From Caldisericia bacterium (GTDB lineage Bacteria; Caldisericota; Caldisericia; UBA6126; JAGPKI01): DNA of 11,546 bases. The stretch lies in contig JAGPKI010000038.1 in assembly GCA_018054005.1 (NCBI GenBank), forward strand, positions 1 to 11,546, written 5' to 3'. A program made the translations under genes and the position numbers. A model generated the notes under the pieces. That model saw only the letters and a list, made by a program, of their open reading frames with translations. It ran no database searches and was not told the origin of the DNA. Below, piece by piece: positions 1-5,224 of this stretch. Position 1 is the first letter of the stretch. Every line of letters starts with the position of its first letter.

Positions 1-582
1 GCTAAAGAAATAAATGATGAATGGGCAAAAGAAATAGGAGAGATAATAGGAGAGAAAGAGATCAAAACCTTAGATGCTCTTAAAGAAAAGATAAAAGATG
101 CACTTTTAAAGGAAAAAGAGCATTATCAAATTCATCAAATGCAAGATAGTGCCCTAAAACTCGCAATAAAAGAGTGTAATATTGAAATACCACAGCAAGC
201 TGTAGATTATGAAGCACGTGAGAGAGAAAAAGCTTTCGTTGAAGATATGAAGAGTAGAGGAATAAATATTGATGATTTTCTTAAGGCTAATAATATTACA
301 ATAGAAAAAATGAGAGAGTTATGGAAACTTGATGCAAAAGAAGCTATTGAGGCGGATGTCTTTCTCACCCTTTATGCAGATTCAAGAGATATACAAATGA
401 CAGATGAGGAGCTTGATGTAAGAATAGAAGAGATTAAAAAGCAAAGACCTGATGTAGATAAAAGTATATTTACCAACACTGAGTGGAGAGAAAATATGAA
501 GAGGGTAGGGAGAAAAGAAAAAGCATTTAATATGTTTATTGAAGAGGTATTAGGTAAAGAGTATATAGATGAGCATAATTAA
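1..582 (+). CDS. tig: Trigger factor, C-terminal part (5' truncated by window edge)
   Basis: This frame is open from the first base, so only the last 193 residues are present; a complete trigger factor has roughly 430-450. Trigger factor is the ribosome-bound chaperone that receives nascent chains at the exit tunnel. The visible part matches the helical C-terminal chaperone domain: an opening segment INDEWAKEIGE followed by a LDALKEKIKDAL helix, then the family pattern of IEIPQQAVDYEAREREK, a GINIDDFLK segment and, later, IQMTDEELDVRIEEI. The ribosome-binding and FKBP-type isomerase domains would lie upstream and cannot be judged. The gene ends with TAA, 19 bases before clpP, the usual tig-clpP neighbourhood, and the two are probably cotranscribed. 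Identification rests on this pattern and on the clpP neighbour. Confidence 0.9.
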   Translation, partial: AKEINDEWAKEIGEIIGEKEIKTLDALKEKIKDALLKEKEHYQIHQMQDSALKLAIKECNIEIPQQAVDYEAREREKAFVEDMKSRGINIDDFLKANNITIEKMRELWKLDAKEAIEADVFLTLYADSRDIQMTDEELDVRIEEIKKQRPDVDKSIFTNTEWRENMKRVGRKEKAFNMFIEEVLGKEYIDEHN

Positions 583-601
583 AATGTAAATATTTAAGTA
601 T

Positions 602-1186
602 ATGGCATTTTTAATACCAACAGTAATTGAAAAAGATAGAGAAGGGGAAAGAGCCTATGATATTTATTCTAGACTTCTTAAGGATAGAATTGTGTTTTTA
701 GGAGGTCCTATTGAAACTAATTTGGCAAATACAATAGTGGCTCAGCTCTTGTTTTTAGAAAAAGAGAATCCTGATGAAGATATTCAGATGTTTATAAACT
801 CTCCTGGAGGAGAAATAAATGCAGGTATGGCAATACTGGATACTATGAACTATATAAAATGTGATGTGTCTACTATTGCTGTAGGACTTGCAGCTTCTAT
901 GGGTTCACTTCTTCTTGCATTTGGAGCAAAGGGAAAGAGGTTTGCACTTCCGAATAGCAAAATTCATATTCATCAGCCCCTTGGTGGAGTACAAGGACAA
1001 GCTAGTGATATTGCAATAGAAGCAGAAGAGATATTAAAAACAAGAGATCAGTTATACAGAATGTTATCAAAACAAACAGGACAGAGTATAAAACAAATAC
1101 AAAAAGATGCTGATAGGGATAAATATTTTACTGCACAGGAAGCAAAAGAGTATGGATTAATAGATAAGGTAATAAGTAAGAGATAA
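602..1186 (+). CDS. clpP: ATP-dependent Clp protease proteolytic subunit ClpP
   Basis: A 194-residue ClpP of normal length: the serine peptidase that forms the double heptameric barrel and degrades proteins fed by ClpX, ClpA or ClpC ATPases in the cytoplasm. The catalytic triad is intact: Ser99 in GLAASMGS, His124 in IHIHQPLGG and Asp173 in DADRDKYF. The FINSPGGEINAG strand-turn motif (64-75) and the C-terminal AKEYGLIDKV are typical. The ATG is taken because the N-terminus LIPTVIEKDREGERAYDIYSRLL aligns with other ClpPs. No Shine-Dalgarno precedes it; the upstream bases are A/T only apart from one G. No clpX follows; the next gene is an unknown small protein. A Clp-type partner may instead begin at the right end of the window, but that is inferred. 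Confidence 0.97.
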   Translation: MAFLIPTVIEKDREGERAYDIYSRLLKDRIVFLGGPIETNLANTIVAQLLFLEKENPDEDIQMFINSPGGEINAGMAILDTMNYIKCDVSTIAVGLAASMGSLLLAFGAKGKRFALPNSKIHIHQPLGGVQGQASDIAIEAEEILKTRDQLYRMLSKQTGQSIKQIQKDADRDKYFTAQEAKEYGLIDKVISKR

Positions 1187-1212
1187 ATATTTTAATTTAA
1201 TTAGTAATAAAT

Positions 1213-1521
1213 ATGGAAAATGGCTTAGAGAGTTACAAGGAAAAAGAGAATATCCTTGCAAAATATATTAAACAAATAGATGAATTAAGGGCAGAAAATA
1301 AAAAAGATGAATTAGAGAAACTTCTTAATAATGTTATTAATTTCTTGCCAGAGAATGTAAAATCTCTTTCAATACCTATTACAGCTAACGGAGAAACAAC
1401 TTTTATTACAAAGGAGAGAGAAAGCAGTGTACCTGAGGAAGAACAGGAAGAATGGAACTTAGGAATTTTAATTGAATATTCTATAAGAGAAGAGGGTCTT
1501 GTAGGAAAACATGCTGATTAA
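1213..1521 (+). CDS. Small acidic protein of unknown function, paralogue A of a pair
   Basis: A 102-residue soluble, highly charged protein that I cannot assign to a known family. The N-terminal half is predicted helical (LAKYIKQIDELRAENKK, then ELEKLLNNVINFL). The C-terminal half has a strand-like core with LPENVKS (45-51), FITKERE (64-70), a Trp at 81 and LIEY (86-89). The same ordered motifs occur in the protein encoded at 1642-1941, so the two are paralogues. It has no signal peptide, membrane segment or cysteine pair. It follows clpP by 26 bases and precedes the tRNA-Val by 22 bases, so it may share the tig-clpP transcript. No Shine-Dalgarno is visible. The shared pattern between two copies makes it a real gene; its role is unknown. 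Confidence 0.8.
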   Translation: MENGLESYKEKENILAKYIKQIDELRAENKKDELEKLLNNVINFLPENVKSLSIPITANGETTFITKERESSVPEEEQEEWNLGILIEYSIREEGLVGKHAD

Positions 1522-1543
1522 AAATGCAGAAGAATTATTTAGT

Positions 1544-1617
1544 GGGCGATTAGCTCAGCTGGTTAGAGCGTCACATTGACATTGTGAAGGTCACAGGTTC
1601 GAGTCCTATATCGCCCA
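1544..1617 (+). tRNA. tRNA-Val (anticodon GAC)
   Basis: A cloverleaf can be folded by eye. The acceptor stem is GGGCGAT paired with ATCGCCC (7/7). The D arm is GCTC/GAGC around AGCTGGTTA. The anticodon arm is TCACA/TGTGA around loop TTGACAT, giving anticodon GAC at 1578-1580. The variable loop is AGGTC, and the T arm has loop TTCGAGT. The T stem ACAGG/CCTAT contains one C-A mismatch at positions 50 and 64. The discriminator base is A1617 and the 3' CCA is not encoded (TTT follows), so CCA must be added after transcription. The gene lies between the two small paralogous genes with 22-24 base spacers. Confidence 0.95.
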
Positions 1618-1625
1618 TTTATTTA

Positions 1626-1631
1626 TAGAAT
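1626..1631 (+). promoter_or_regulatory. Possible -10 hexamer (TAGAAT) for the gene at 1642
   Basis: TAGAAT matches the TATAAT consensus at five of six bases and lies 10 bases before the ATG at 1642, so a transcript would start within a few bases of the start codon. No convincing -35 exists; the right distance falls in the 3' half of the tRNA. Readthrough from upstream is an equally good explanation for expression. Confidence 0.25.
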
Positions 1632-1641
1632 CAATGATAAA

Positions 1642-1941
1642 ATGGAAGAAGAATTAAACATTGAGAATAATCCAAATGAATATGATCAATTAACAAAATA
1701 TGTTAATGACTTAACAGAAGCAGTTAATAAAGAAGAAACAAAAGCAATAGCAGATAAAATTCTTAATCTTCTCCCATCTGATGTTAAATCATTTTCGGTT
1801 CCCTTGCTTGATAAAAAAGAAGGTGTTATTTTTATAACCTCAGAGAGAGAAGATACGAACATTCCTAAAGAAAAACAAAGATACTGGGGAGTAACTAATT
1901 TAATAGAATACCTATCTGAAAAAGAAAAACTTATGAAATAA
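1642..1941 (+). CDS. Small acidic protein of unknown function, paralogue B of a pair
   Basis: A 99-residue charged, soluble protein related to the one encoded at 1213-1521. Shared elements in the same order are L-x-KY (17-20), LPSDVKS with following S-x-P (44-53), FITSERE (64-70), P-x-E-x-Q then W82, and LIEY (87-90) before a charged tail. The FIT-x-ERE block and the LIEY block are the most conserved parts and so are likely structural or functional cores. The N-terminus differs more (EELNIENNPNEYDQ). It has no export signal or membrane segment. It follows the tRNA-Val by 24 bases and precedes the DUF5661-like gene by 22 bases. No Shine-Dalgarno is visible. Function unknown; duplication with a tRNA gene between the copies is the notable point. 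Confidence 0.8.
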   Translation: MEEELNIENNPNEYDQLTKYVNDLTEAVNKEETKAIADKILNLLPSDVKSFSVPLLDKKEGVIFITSEREDTNIPKEKQRYWGVTNLIEYLSEKEKLMK

Positions 1942-1952
1942 ATTAAAATTAA

Positions 1953-1958
1953 TATATT
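1953..1958 (+). promoter_or_regulatory. -10-like hexamer TATATT, five bases before the ATG at 1964
   Basis: TATATT differs from TATAAT at one base and is followed by only AAATA before the ATG. If used, transcription would begin at or next to the start codon, giving a leaderless mRNA. The surrounding sequence is almost entirely A/T, so chance occurrence is a real possibility. Confidence 0.3.
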
Positions 1959-1963
1959 AAATA

Positions 1964-2212
1964 ATGTCAAACCAATACTTTACCAAAAAAGAAGCTAGGA
2001 AAATAGGGGATAAACTAAATATAAACTGGAATGAAGTAAATATAAATGAATTTACAAAAGGAATTAATGTTGAGTTAGAACATGGAAATAAAGATAAAGA
2101 AACTAATGTAACAAATAATGATCCAATATTAACAGGTAAAATAGCATTAGCACATTTAAAAGAATTACCTGATTATTACAGCAAATTAGAAAAAATAGAG
2201 GAAAATGCATAA
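1964..2212 (+). CDS. DUF5661-like small protein
   Basis: An 82-residue protein with the pattern I associate with the DUF5661 family of unknown function: an N-terminal FTKKEARKIGDKLNI helix-turn segment (6-20), then FTKGINVELEHG (30-41), an ETNVTNNDP segment and GKIALAHLKELPDYYSKLEK (58-77). The VELEHG and KIALAHL...PDYY motifs are nearly invariant in proteins of this type as I recall them, and the length is normal. The role is unknown; such proteins are widespread in bacteria and phages. It is soluble, with no cysteines. It follows paralogue B by 22 bases. The last 37 bases overlap a short minus-strand reading frame (2176-2286). Confidence 0.85.
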   Translation: MSNQYFTKKEARKIGDKLNINWNEVNINEFTKGINVELEHGNKDKETNVTNNDPILTGKIALAHLKELPDYYSKLEKIEENA

Positions 2213-2286
2213 ACTTTGCCCTTAACAATTTTTCCAAGCTCATCTGTATTTCTATACTTATTCTGTGTATATTTAATATCAAACAT
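2176..2286 (-). CDS. Possible 36-residue leaderless microprotein or gene remnant
   Basis: On the minus strand, ATG at 2284-2286 opens a 36-codon frame ending TAA at 2176-2178. Its first 26 residues, including NTDELGKIVKGKVY, have a natural-looking composition, whereas the plus-strand translation of the same bases is rich in Ser, Phe and Leu, as expected of a shadow. A perfect TATAAT lies five bases upstream of the ATG. The last ten residues (AFSSIFSNLL) run antisense to the end of the DUF5661-like gene, so the original C-terminus may have been lost. I recognise no family. It could be a real microprotein, the 5' stub of a decayed gene, or chance. Confidence 0.35.
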   Translation of the reverse strand: MFDIKYTQNKYRNTDELGKIVKGKVYAFSSIFSNLL

Positions 2287-2291
2287 AAGTA

Positions 2292-2297
2292 ATTATA
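2292..2297 (-). promoter_or_regulatory. Perfect -10 hexamer TATAAT, five bases before a minus-strand ATG
   Basis: TATAAT (minus strand) followed by TACTT and ATG fits a leaderless promoter for the 36-codon frame at 2176-2286. The nearest -35-like hexamer is TTGAAT at 2318-2323, with a 20-base spacer, which is longer than optimal. On the plus strand the overlapping bases 2296-2301 read TATCAT, a possible -10 for the acetyltransferase at 2312. Confidence 0.35.
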
Positions 2298-2311
2298 TCA
2301 TTAGAACAAAT

Positions 2312-2779
2312 ATGATTATTCAACTCTCACAAGATACAGATATAAACACATTAAAAGAAATAACAAGAATACATAAAGAATGTATTAAACAGATTAATTC
2401 TCAATATTACAGTAATAAACAAATAAAAGAGTGGGATTCATTAATAAATATAAAAAATATAGAAGACCAGCTCAAAAATACAATATGGATAGTAATAAAA
2501 GAAAATAATAAAATAATTGGATTCGGACAATACTCCTTAAAAGATAAAGAAATATACCAAATACAAGTAGATCCAGGAATGCAGAGAAAAGGATATGGAA
2601 GAAAAATATATGAATATATAGAAGAAGATTTTAAAAGAAATAATATAAATGAAATAACATTGCTATCTACACTTAATGCAATAGCTTTCTATAAATCCTT
2701 AGGTTTTAATATTGTTAAACATATATACTTTAAACTTAAAACAGAAGAAATAGAAATGGTTAAGATGAGAAAGATTTAA
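2312..2779 (+). CDS. GNAT family N-acetyltransferase
   Basis: A 155-residue acetyl-CoA-dependent acyltransferase of the GNAT fold. The acetyl-CoA pyrophosphate loop is clear: IQVDPGMQRKGYGRKIYEYI (84-103), with QRKGYG fitting Q/R-x-x-G-x-G. The C-terminal NAIAFYKSLGF (122-132) is the usual helix-strand that precedes the last strands. The N-terminal YYSNKQIKEW segment (32-41) is common in the subgroup with a YS-x-x-Q-x-x-x-W substrate helix. The substrate cannot be told. I chose the ATG at 2312, because a TTG at 2216 would add 32 hydrophobic residues that look like the antisense of another frame and are not part of a GNAT fold. TATCAT, 10 bases upstream, is a possible -10. The gene faces the minus-strand GNAT-like gene tail to tail. 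Confidence 0.9.
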   Translation: MIIQLSQDTDINTLKEITRIHKECIKQINSQYYSNKQIKEWDSLINIKNIEDQLKNTIWIVIKENNKIIGFGQYSLKDKEIYQIQVDPGMQRKGYGRKIYEYIEEDFKRNNINEITLLSTLNAIAFYKSLGFNIVKHIYFKLKTEEIEMVKMRKI

Positions 2780-2791
2780 ACTAGCTGACAT

Positions 2792-2824
2792 TTATTCTCT
2801 TATTAACTTCCAAACTAAGAATAA
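2792..2824. terminator. Possible bidirectional terminator hairpin between convergent genes
   Basis: TTATTCT-CT-TTA can pair with TAAGAATAA (2816-2824) across a loop of about 13 bases, giving an imperfect AT-rich stem of roughly nine pairs with a two-base bulge. It lies 12 bases after the stop of the + strand acetyltransferase and beyond the minus-strand gene end. There is no T-run worth the name, so the call is weak. It also overlaps the end of the alternative frame discussed for the minus-strand gene. Confidence 0.2.
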
Positions 2825-2863
2825 TCTGCACGAACTTCACTACAAAGTTCTTCAAGTCCTGTA

Positions 2864-3307
2864 TTATTTCCCGCTTGTACTTAGATTCATTTTATATCTT
2901 AATTGAATAATCTCAGATGGTTTTTCCTTTATTAGATCCTCAAGCTCGTCACCTTTATTCATTTCTCCAATAACAGAAGGGAAAACCAAGGAACTCATAA
3001 GATTAATTGCTTCATCCAATAACCTTCCTTTTACCTCTTTGGAATCTCCTATAATAATTAAAATCTCTGGAGACTCTTCTGATGTTAAAATATTCAAAAA
3101 ACCATGAAGCCCCTTATCATCTTCCGCTACTATATATTTATATTCTGAATTCTTATCAGAAATCCTATTTGAGACAACCTTTAGCATAAGCTCACTGTCG
3201 TTTTTATACTTAGGGAAACCAATAAGAAAATTGGTTCGCTCAAAATAGTCAGACAGAGAATTGGCAATGTAACTAATATCACTCTCATTAGCTGATCGTA
3301 TGTTCAT
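2864..3307 (-). CDS. Divergent GNAT-like protein, probably frameshifted at its 3' end
   Basis: A 147-residue protein resembling a GNAT acyltransferase. The N-terminus MNIRSANESDISYIANSL (1-18) is the standard GNAT opening strand and helix, and YIVAEDDKGLHGFLNI (58-73) is the central hairpin. EVKGRLLDEAINLM (91-104) sits where the acetyl-CoA loop should be but keeps only one Gly, so activity is doubtful. The reading frame ends in KMNLSTSGK. If one base is skipped at 2881, the frame continues from NL into VQAGNNTGLEELCSEVRADY and ends after one more Ser, with TAG at 2815-2817. That is a better-looking C-terminus, so an indel or sequencing error is likely. A canonical promoter lies upstream. The gene is convergent with the GNAT at 2312. 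Confidence 0.75.
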   Translation of the reverse strand: MNIRSANESDISYIANSLSDYFERTNFLIGFPKYKNDSELMLKVVSNRISDKNSEYKYIVAEDDKGLHGFLNILTSEESPEILIIIGDSKEVKGRLLDEAINLMSSLVFPSVIGEMNKGDELEDLIKEKPSEIIQLRYKMNLSTSGK

Positions 3308-3334
3308 ATTAAATCAACTAAATTTATTAAAGTT

Positions 3335-3363
3335 AATATACAATGAAGAAAATGTTATGTCAA
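3335..3363 (-). promoter_or_regulatory. Sigma-70-type promoter, TTGACA-17-TATATT
   Basis: On the minus strand, TTGACA (3358-3363, perfect -35) is followed by exactly 17 bases and TATATT (3335-3340, one mismatch to TATAAT). The expected start is near 3328, giving a leader of about 20 bases to the ATG at 3307. No Shine-Dalgarno lies in that leader. This is the best promoter in the window. Confidence 0.65.
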
Positions 3364-3397
3364 AGAATTTAATTGATCACTAAATTAATCAAACAGG

Positions 3398-3431
3398 TCC
3401 ATTAAATAAATGGATTAAAGAAAATCTTTAA
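3398..3431 (-). terminator. Two tandem AT-rich hairpins just after the glycosylase stop codon
   Basis: Immediately 3' of the glycosylase stop, read on the minus strand, are TTAAAGA-TTT-TCTTTAA (3415-3431, seven perfect pairs) and then TCCATT-TATTT-AATGGA (3398-3414, six perfect pairs). The stems are weak and no clear U-tract follows, so they may be a poor terminator, a 3'-end stabiliser or chance. Position right after a stop codon and before a strong promoter is the main support. Confidence 0.35.
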
Positions 3432-3433
3432 CA

Positions 3434-4090
3434 TTACTTACTTAAATATTTACTCCCTTGTATATAAAACCTCCAATTCTCATTCAAAGCATTTAATGCA
3501 TCTTCCTTTGTTTTCCCATGCATTCCAAGATTAATTCTTTTGCCAGTGCATATATGTATATTCTTCTTATCAATTGGTTTTAAAATATAAATGTCCGAAT
3601 ACGCATCAACCAAGTCTTTTCCCTGGTCTTTCATAGTAATACCCAGACATTCGGACAATTTGCCTGGGCCATTTGATAATCTCGTCTCATCTCTATTCTT
3701 GATATTTCTCCTTTTAAACATAATATCTTTACCATATAAAGGTTGTATTGAGCGAATAAATGACACATCTGCAACATCTCTGTCATTTACAACAATTGAA
3801 GTCATAATATACATACCATAAATCAAATATAAATAAAGATGACCACCTTCCAATAATTGATACTTTGTTCTTTCAGTAATATCTCTCTTAAAAACATGAG
3901 AACCAGCATCATTATTAGGATATGCTTCAGTTTCAACTATTCTTCCTCCAGTAAGAATATTATCTTTTTCGGAGACTAATATACAGCCTAATAAATCTTG
4001 AGATACAGTTATAGAATCTCTTTTAAAGAATGCTCTATCAACAGGTATATAACCATCATTTCTAAGTTGGAAAAGAATTTCTTTATTCAT
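3434..4090 (-). CDS. mpg: 3-methyladenine DNA glycosylase, AAG/MPG family
   Basis: A 218-residue alkylpurine DNA glycosylase that starts base-excision repair by flipping out and hydrolysing damaged purines (3-methyladenine, hypoxanthine, ethenoadenine). Family landmarks, with human numbers: GRIVETEAY (49-58), with catalytic Glu56 (Glu125) and Tyr58 (Tyr127); His66 (His136); YLYLIYGMY (86-94), with Tyr88 (Tyr159) and the wedge Tyr91 (Tyr162); Arg113 (Arg182); NGPGKLSECLGI (140-151); and a C-terminal WRFYIQGS. Ser98 replaces the residue equivalent to Asn169, which shields against normal guanine, and the Glu-to-His loop is one residue shorter than human. Length is normal. The start is the ATG at 4090, which overlaps the upstream peptidase stop by 8 bases (ATGAATAA), suggesting translational coupling. 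A TTG three codons earlier is less likely. Confidence 0.93.
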   Translation of the reverse strand: MNKEILFQLRNDGYIPVDRAFFKRDSITVSQDLLGCILVSEKDNILTGGRIVETEAYPNNDAGSHVFKRDITERTKYQLLEGGHLYLYLIYGMYIMTSIVVNDRDVADVSFIRSIQPLYGKDIMFKRRNIKNRDETRLSNGPGKLSECLGITMKDQGKDLVDAYSDIYILKPIDKKNIHICTGKRINLGMHGKTKEDALNALNENWRFYIQGSKYLSK

Positions 4091-5030
4091 ACTCTTCAAT
4101 CCATTTACTCATTTCATTACTTCCTTTCATAACCAAATCTTTAACACTATATCCTTTTCTAATTCTATCTTCCCATATCTCCTTGCCAATATAATAACCA
4201 AAACCTCCCATTTGAATAACAGATAAAAACAAATCATTAGCAGATTTATCATCTTTAACGCTCAAAGATAGAATCTCTACAAGCTGAGAATAATTTTCTC
4301 CATATTCATACTTTACAGCAGAATTAAAAGATTCCCTTCCCATAGTTTCGTTTATAATCTCTTTCTTTTCATCTAAGTTACTACTATTAAACCATCTTTT
4401 TACAACACTTACCCAAAACTTAGGATCATTCTCAAAGATAGTATCCATATACCCAGGATACGGTTCAACATATTTAGCAACACCCTCCCACCACAAAAAA
4501 TTACACACTCTTCCCTTTATGTCCTGCCTCATCCAATCAGGCTCTTTGCCTAACTGCTTTAAAAAGATATGCGTAGATTCATGAGCGATACAGTTTACTA
4601 TCTCCTCTTTTAAATTCTTCTTTCTTCTTACTTCATTTATATTTATTAAACACTCACTCCCTTCCCCTGCACTGGCTATTCTTTTGTATGGAGAAAACAA
4701 AAAAACAATAGGGAAGGGCTTAATCTGTACTTCATTATTAATCTTTTGAGTATATGACAATCCTTCCTTAACAAGTGGCTGTATTTTCTCCAAATTAAAA
4801 ACATTCAAACAAGCATCAAGCTCACTAACAATTCTTTCTTTTCCATACCTTTGCAGGTCTTTATTAAAATCATAATCTCTATCTTTATTAAACATCCGTA
4901 AAACATTATTTATCTCATCTATTTTGTTTTGTGCTGAATCTCCGTTTATAACTTCCTTAACTTTAGATACATAATCATAAACCCCAGGCTTAAGTTCAAA
5001 ATTACAATCTTCTTCTTCAATATTATTCAT
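4083..5030 (-). CDS. Putative cytoplasmic zinc metallopeptidase (gluzincin, HExxH)
   Basis: A 315-residue protein with a zinc-peptidase core: CIAHESTHIFLKQ contains HESTH (150-154), with His150 and His154 as ligands and Glu151 as base. WWEGVAKYVEP supplies Glu182 as the third ligand, 28 residues on, in the WxxEGxA context typical of gluzincins. The C-terminal GGFGYYIGKEIWEDRIRKG (275-293) resembles the YY-x-G-x-x-I segment found after the active site in predicted Zn proteases of the DUF2268 kind. No signal peptide or membrane segment is visible, so it acts in the cytoplasm or is not a secreted protease. The substrate is unknown. It overlaps the DNA glycosylase gene by 8 bases and so is the first gene of a two-gene unit. 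TAAAAT, six bases before the ATG, could be a leaderless -10. Confidence 0.8.
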   Translation of the reverse strand: MNNIEEEDCNFELKPGVYDYVSKVKEVINGDSAQNKIDEINNVLRMFNKDRDYDFNKDLQRYGKERIVSELDACLNVFNLEKIQPLVKEGLSYTQKINNEVQIKPFPIVFLFSPYKRIASAGEGSECLININEVRRKKNLKEEIVNCIAHESTHIFLKQLGKEPDWMRQDIKGRVCNFLWWEGVAKYVEPYPGYMDTIFENDPKFWVSVVKRWFNSSNLDEKKEIINETMGRESFNSAVKYEYGENYSQLVEILSLSVKDDKSANDLFLSVIQMGGFGYYIGKEIWEDRIRKGYSVKDLVMKGSNEMSKWIEEYE

Positions 5031-5036
5031 ATCTTC

Positions 5037-5042
5037 ATTTTA
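5037..5042 (-). promoter_or_regulatory. Possible leaderless promoter of the peptidase-glycosylase unit
   Basis: On the minus strand, TAAAAT (one mismatch to TATAAT) is followed by GAAGAT and the ATG at 5030. TTAAGT at 5060-5065 sits 17 bases upstream of it but matches TTGACA at only three positions. The spacing would put the transcript start at the start codon. Confidence 0.3.
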
Positions 5043-5160
5043 TCAAATCTTAGAGACTAACTTAAGCAGGTTAATATATGAAGCAAATAATAAAAAATTG
5101 GATTTTAAAGAAATAGAGGAAAGTTTAAAGGATAATAGATTCTATTTCTTAAAAGTATAG
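5038..5160 (+). pseudogene. Possible 3' remnant of a lost gene
   Basis: The 194 bases between the peptidase start and the next gene's end contain no ATG-initiated frame of note. One plus-strand frame is open up to TAG at 5158-5160, and its last part, from about 5071, reads like protein: LIYEANNKKLDF, then KEIEESLKDNRFYFLKV. It has charged, amphipathic helix character and no start codon. I take it as the possible tail of a decayed or displaced gene. Chance in AT-rich DNA cannot be excluded. Nothing else was seen in this gap. Confidence 0.2.
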
Positions 5161-5224
5161 GTATGATGCCTGATGAAACAGACTCACTCAATATATGCTA
5201 TCAATACCAATAGAGTAGGGAATA

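Noticed and set aside
1576..1581. TTGACA as a -35 element.
   Set aside because: It is the tRNA anticodon loop, and no -10 lies at the right distance (TTCGAG there).
1686..1970. Minus-strand open frame opposite paralogue B.
   Set aside because: Composition is that of an antisense shadow, and the plus-strand frame has a paralogue with shared motifs.
2216..2311. TTG start giving the acetyltransferase a 32-residue hydrophobic N-terminal extension (possible signal anchor).
   Set aside because: The extension is Ser/Phe/Leu-rich, as expected of the antisense of the minus-strand frame here, and the GNAT fold begins at the ATG at 2312.
2832..2850. GAACTT-7-AAGTTC dyad as a terminator or operator.
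   Set aside because: Only six pairs, no U-tract, and it falls within the likely lost C-terminal codons of the frameshifted gene.
4091..4099. TTG start for the DNA glycosylase.
   Set aside because: The ATG at 4090 forms the neat ATGAATAA overlap with the upstream stop codon.
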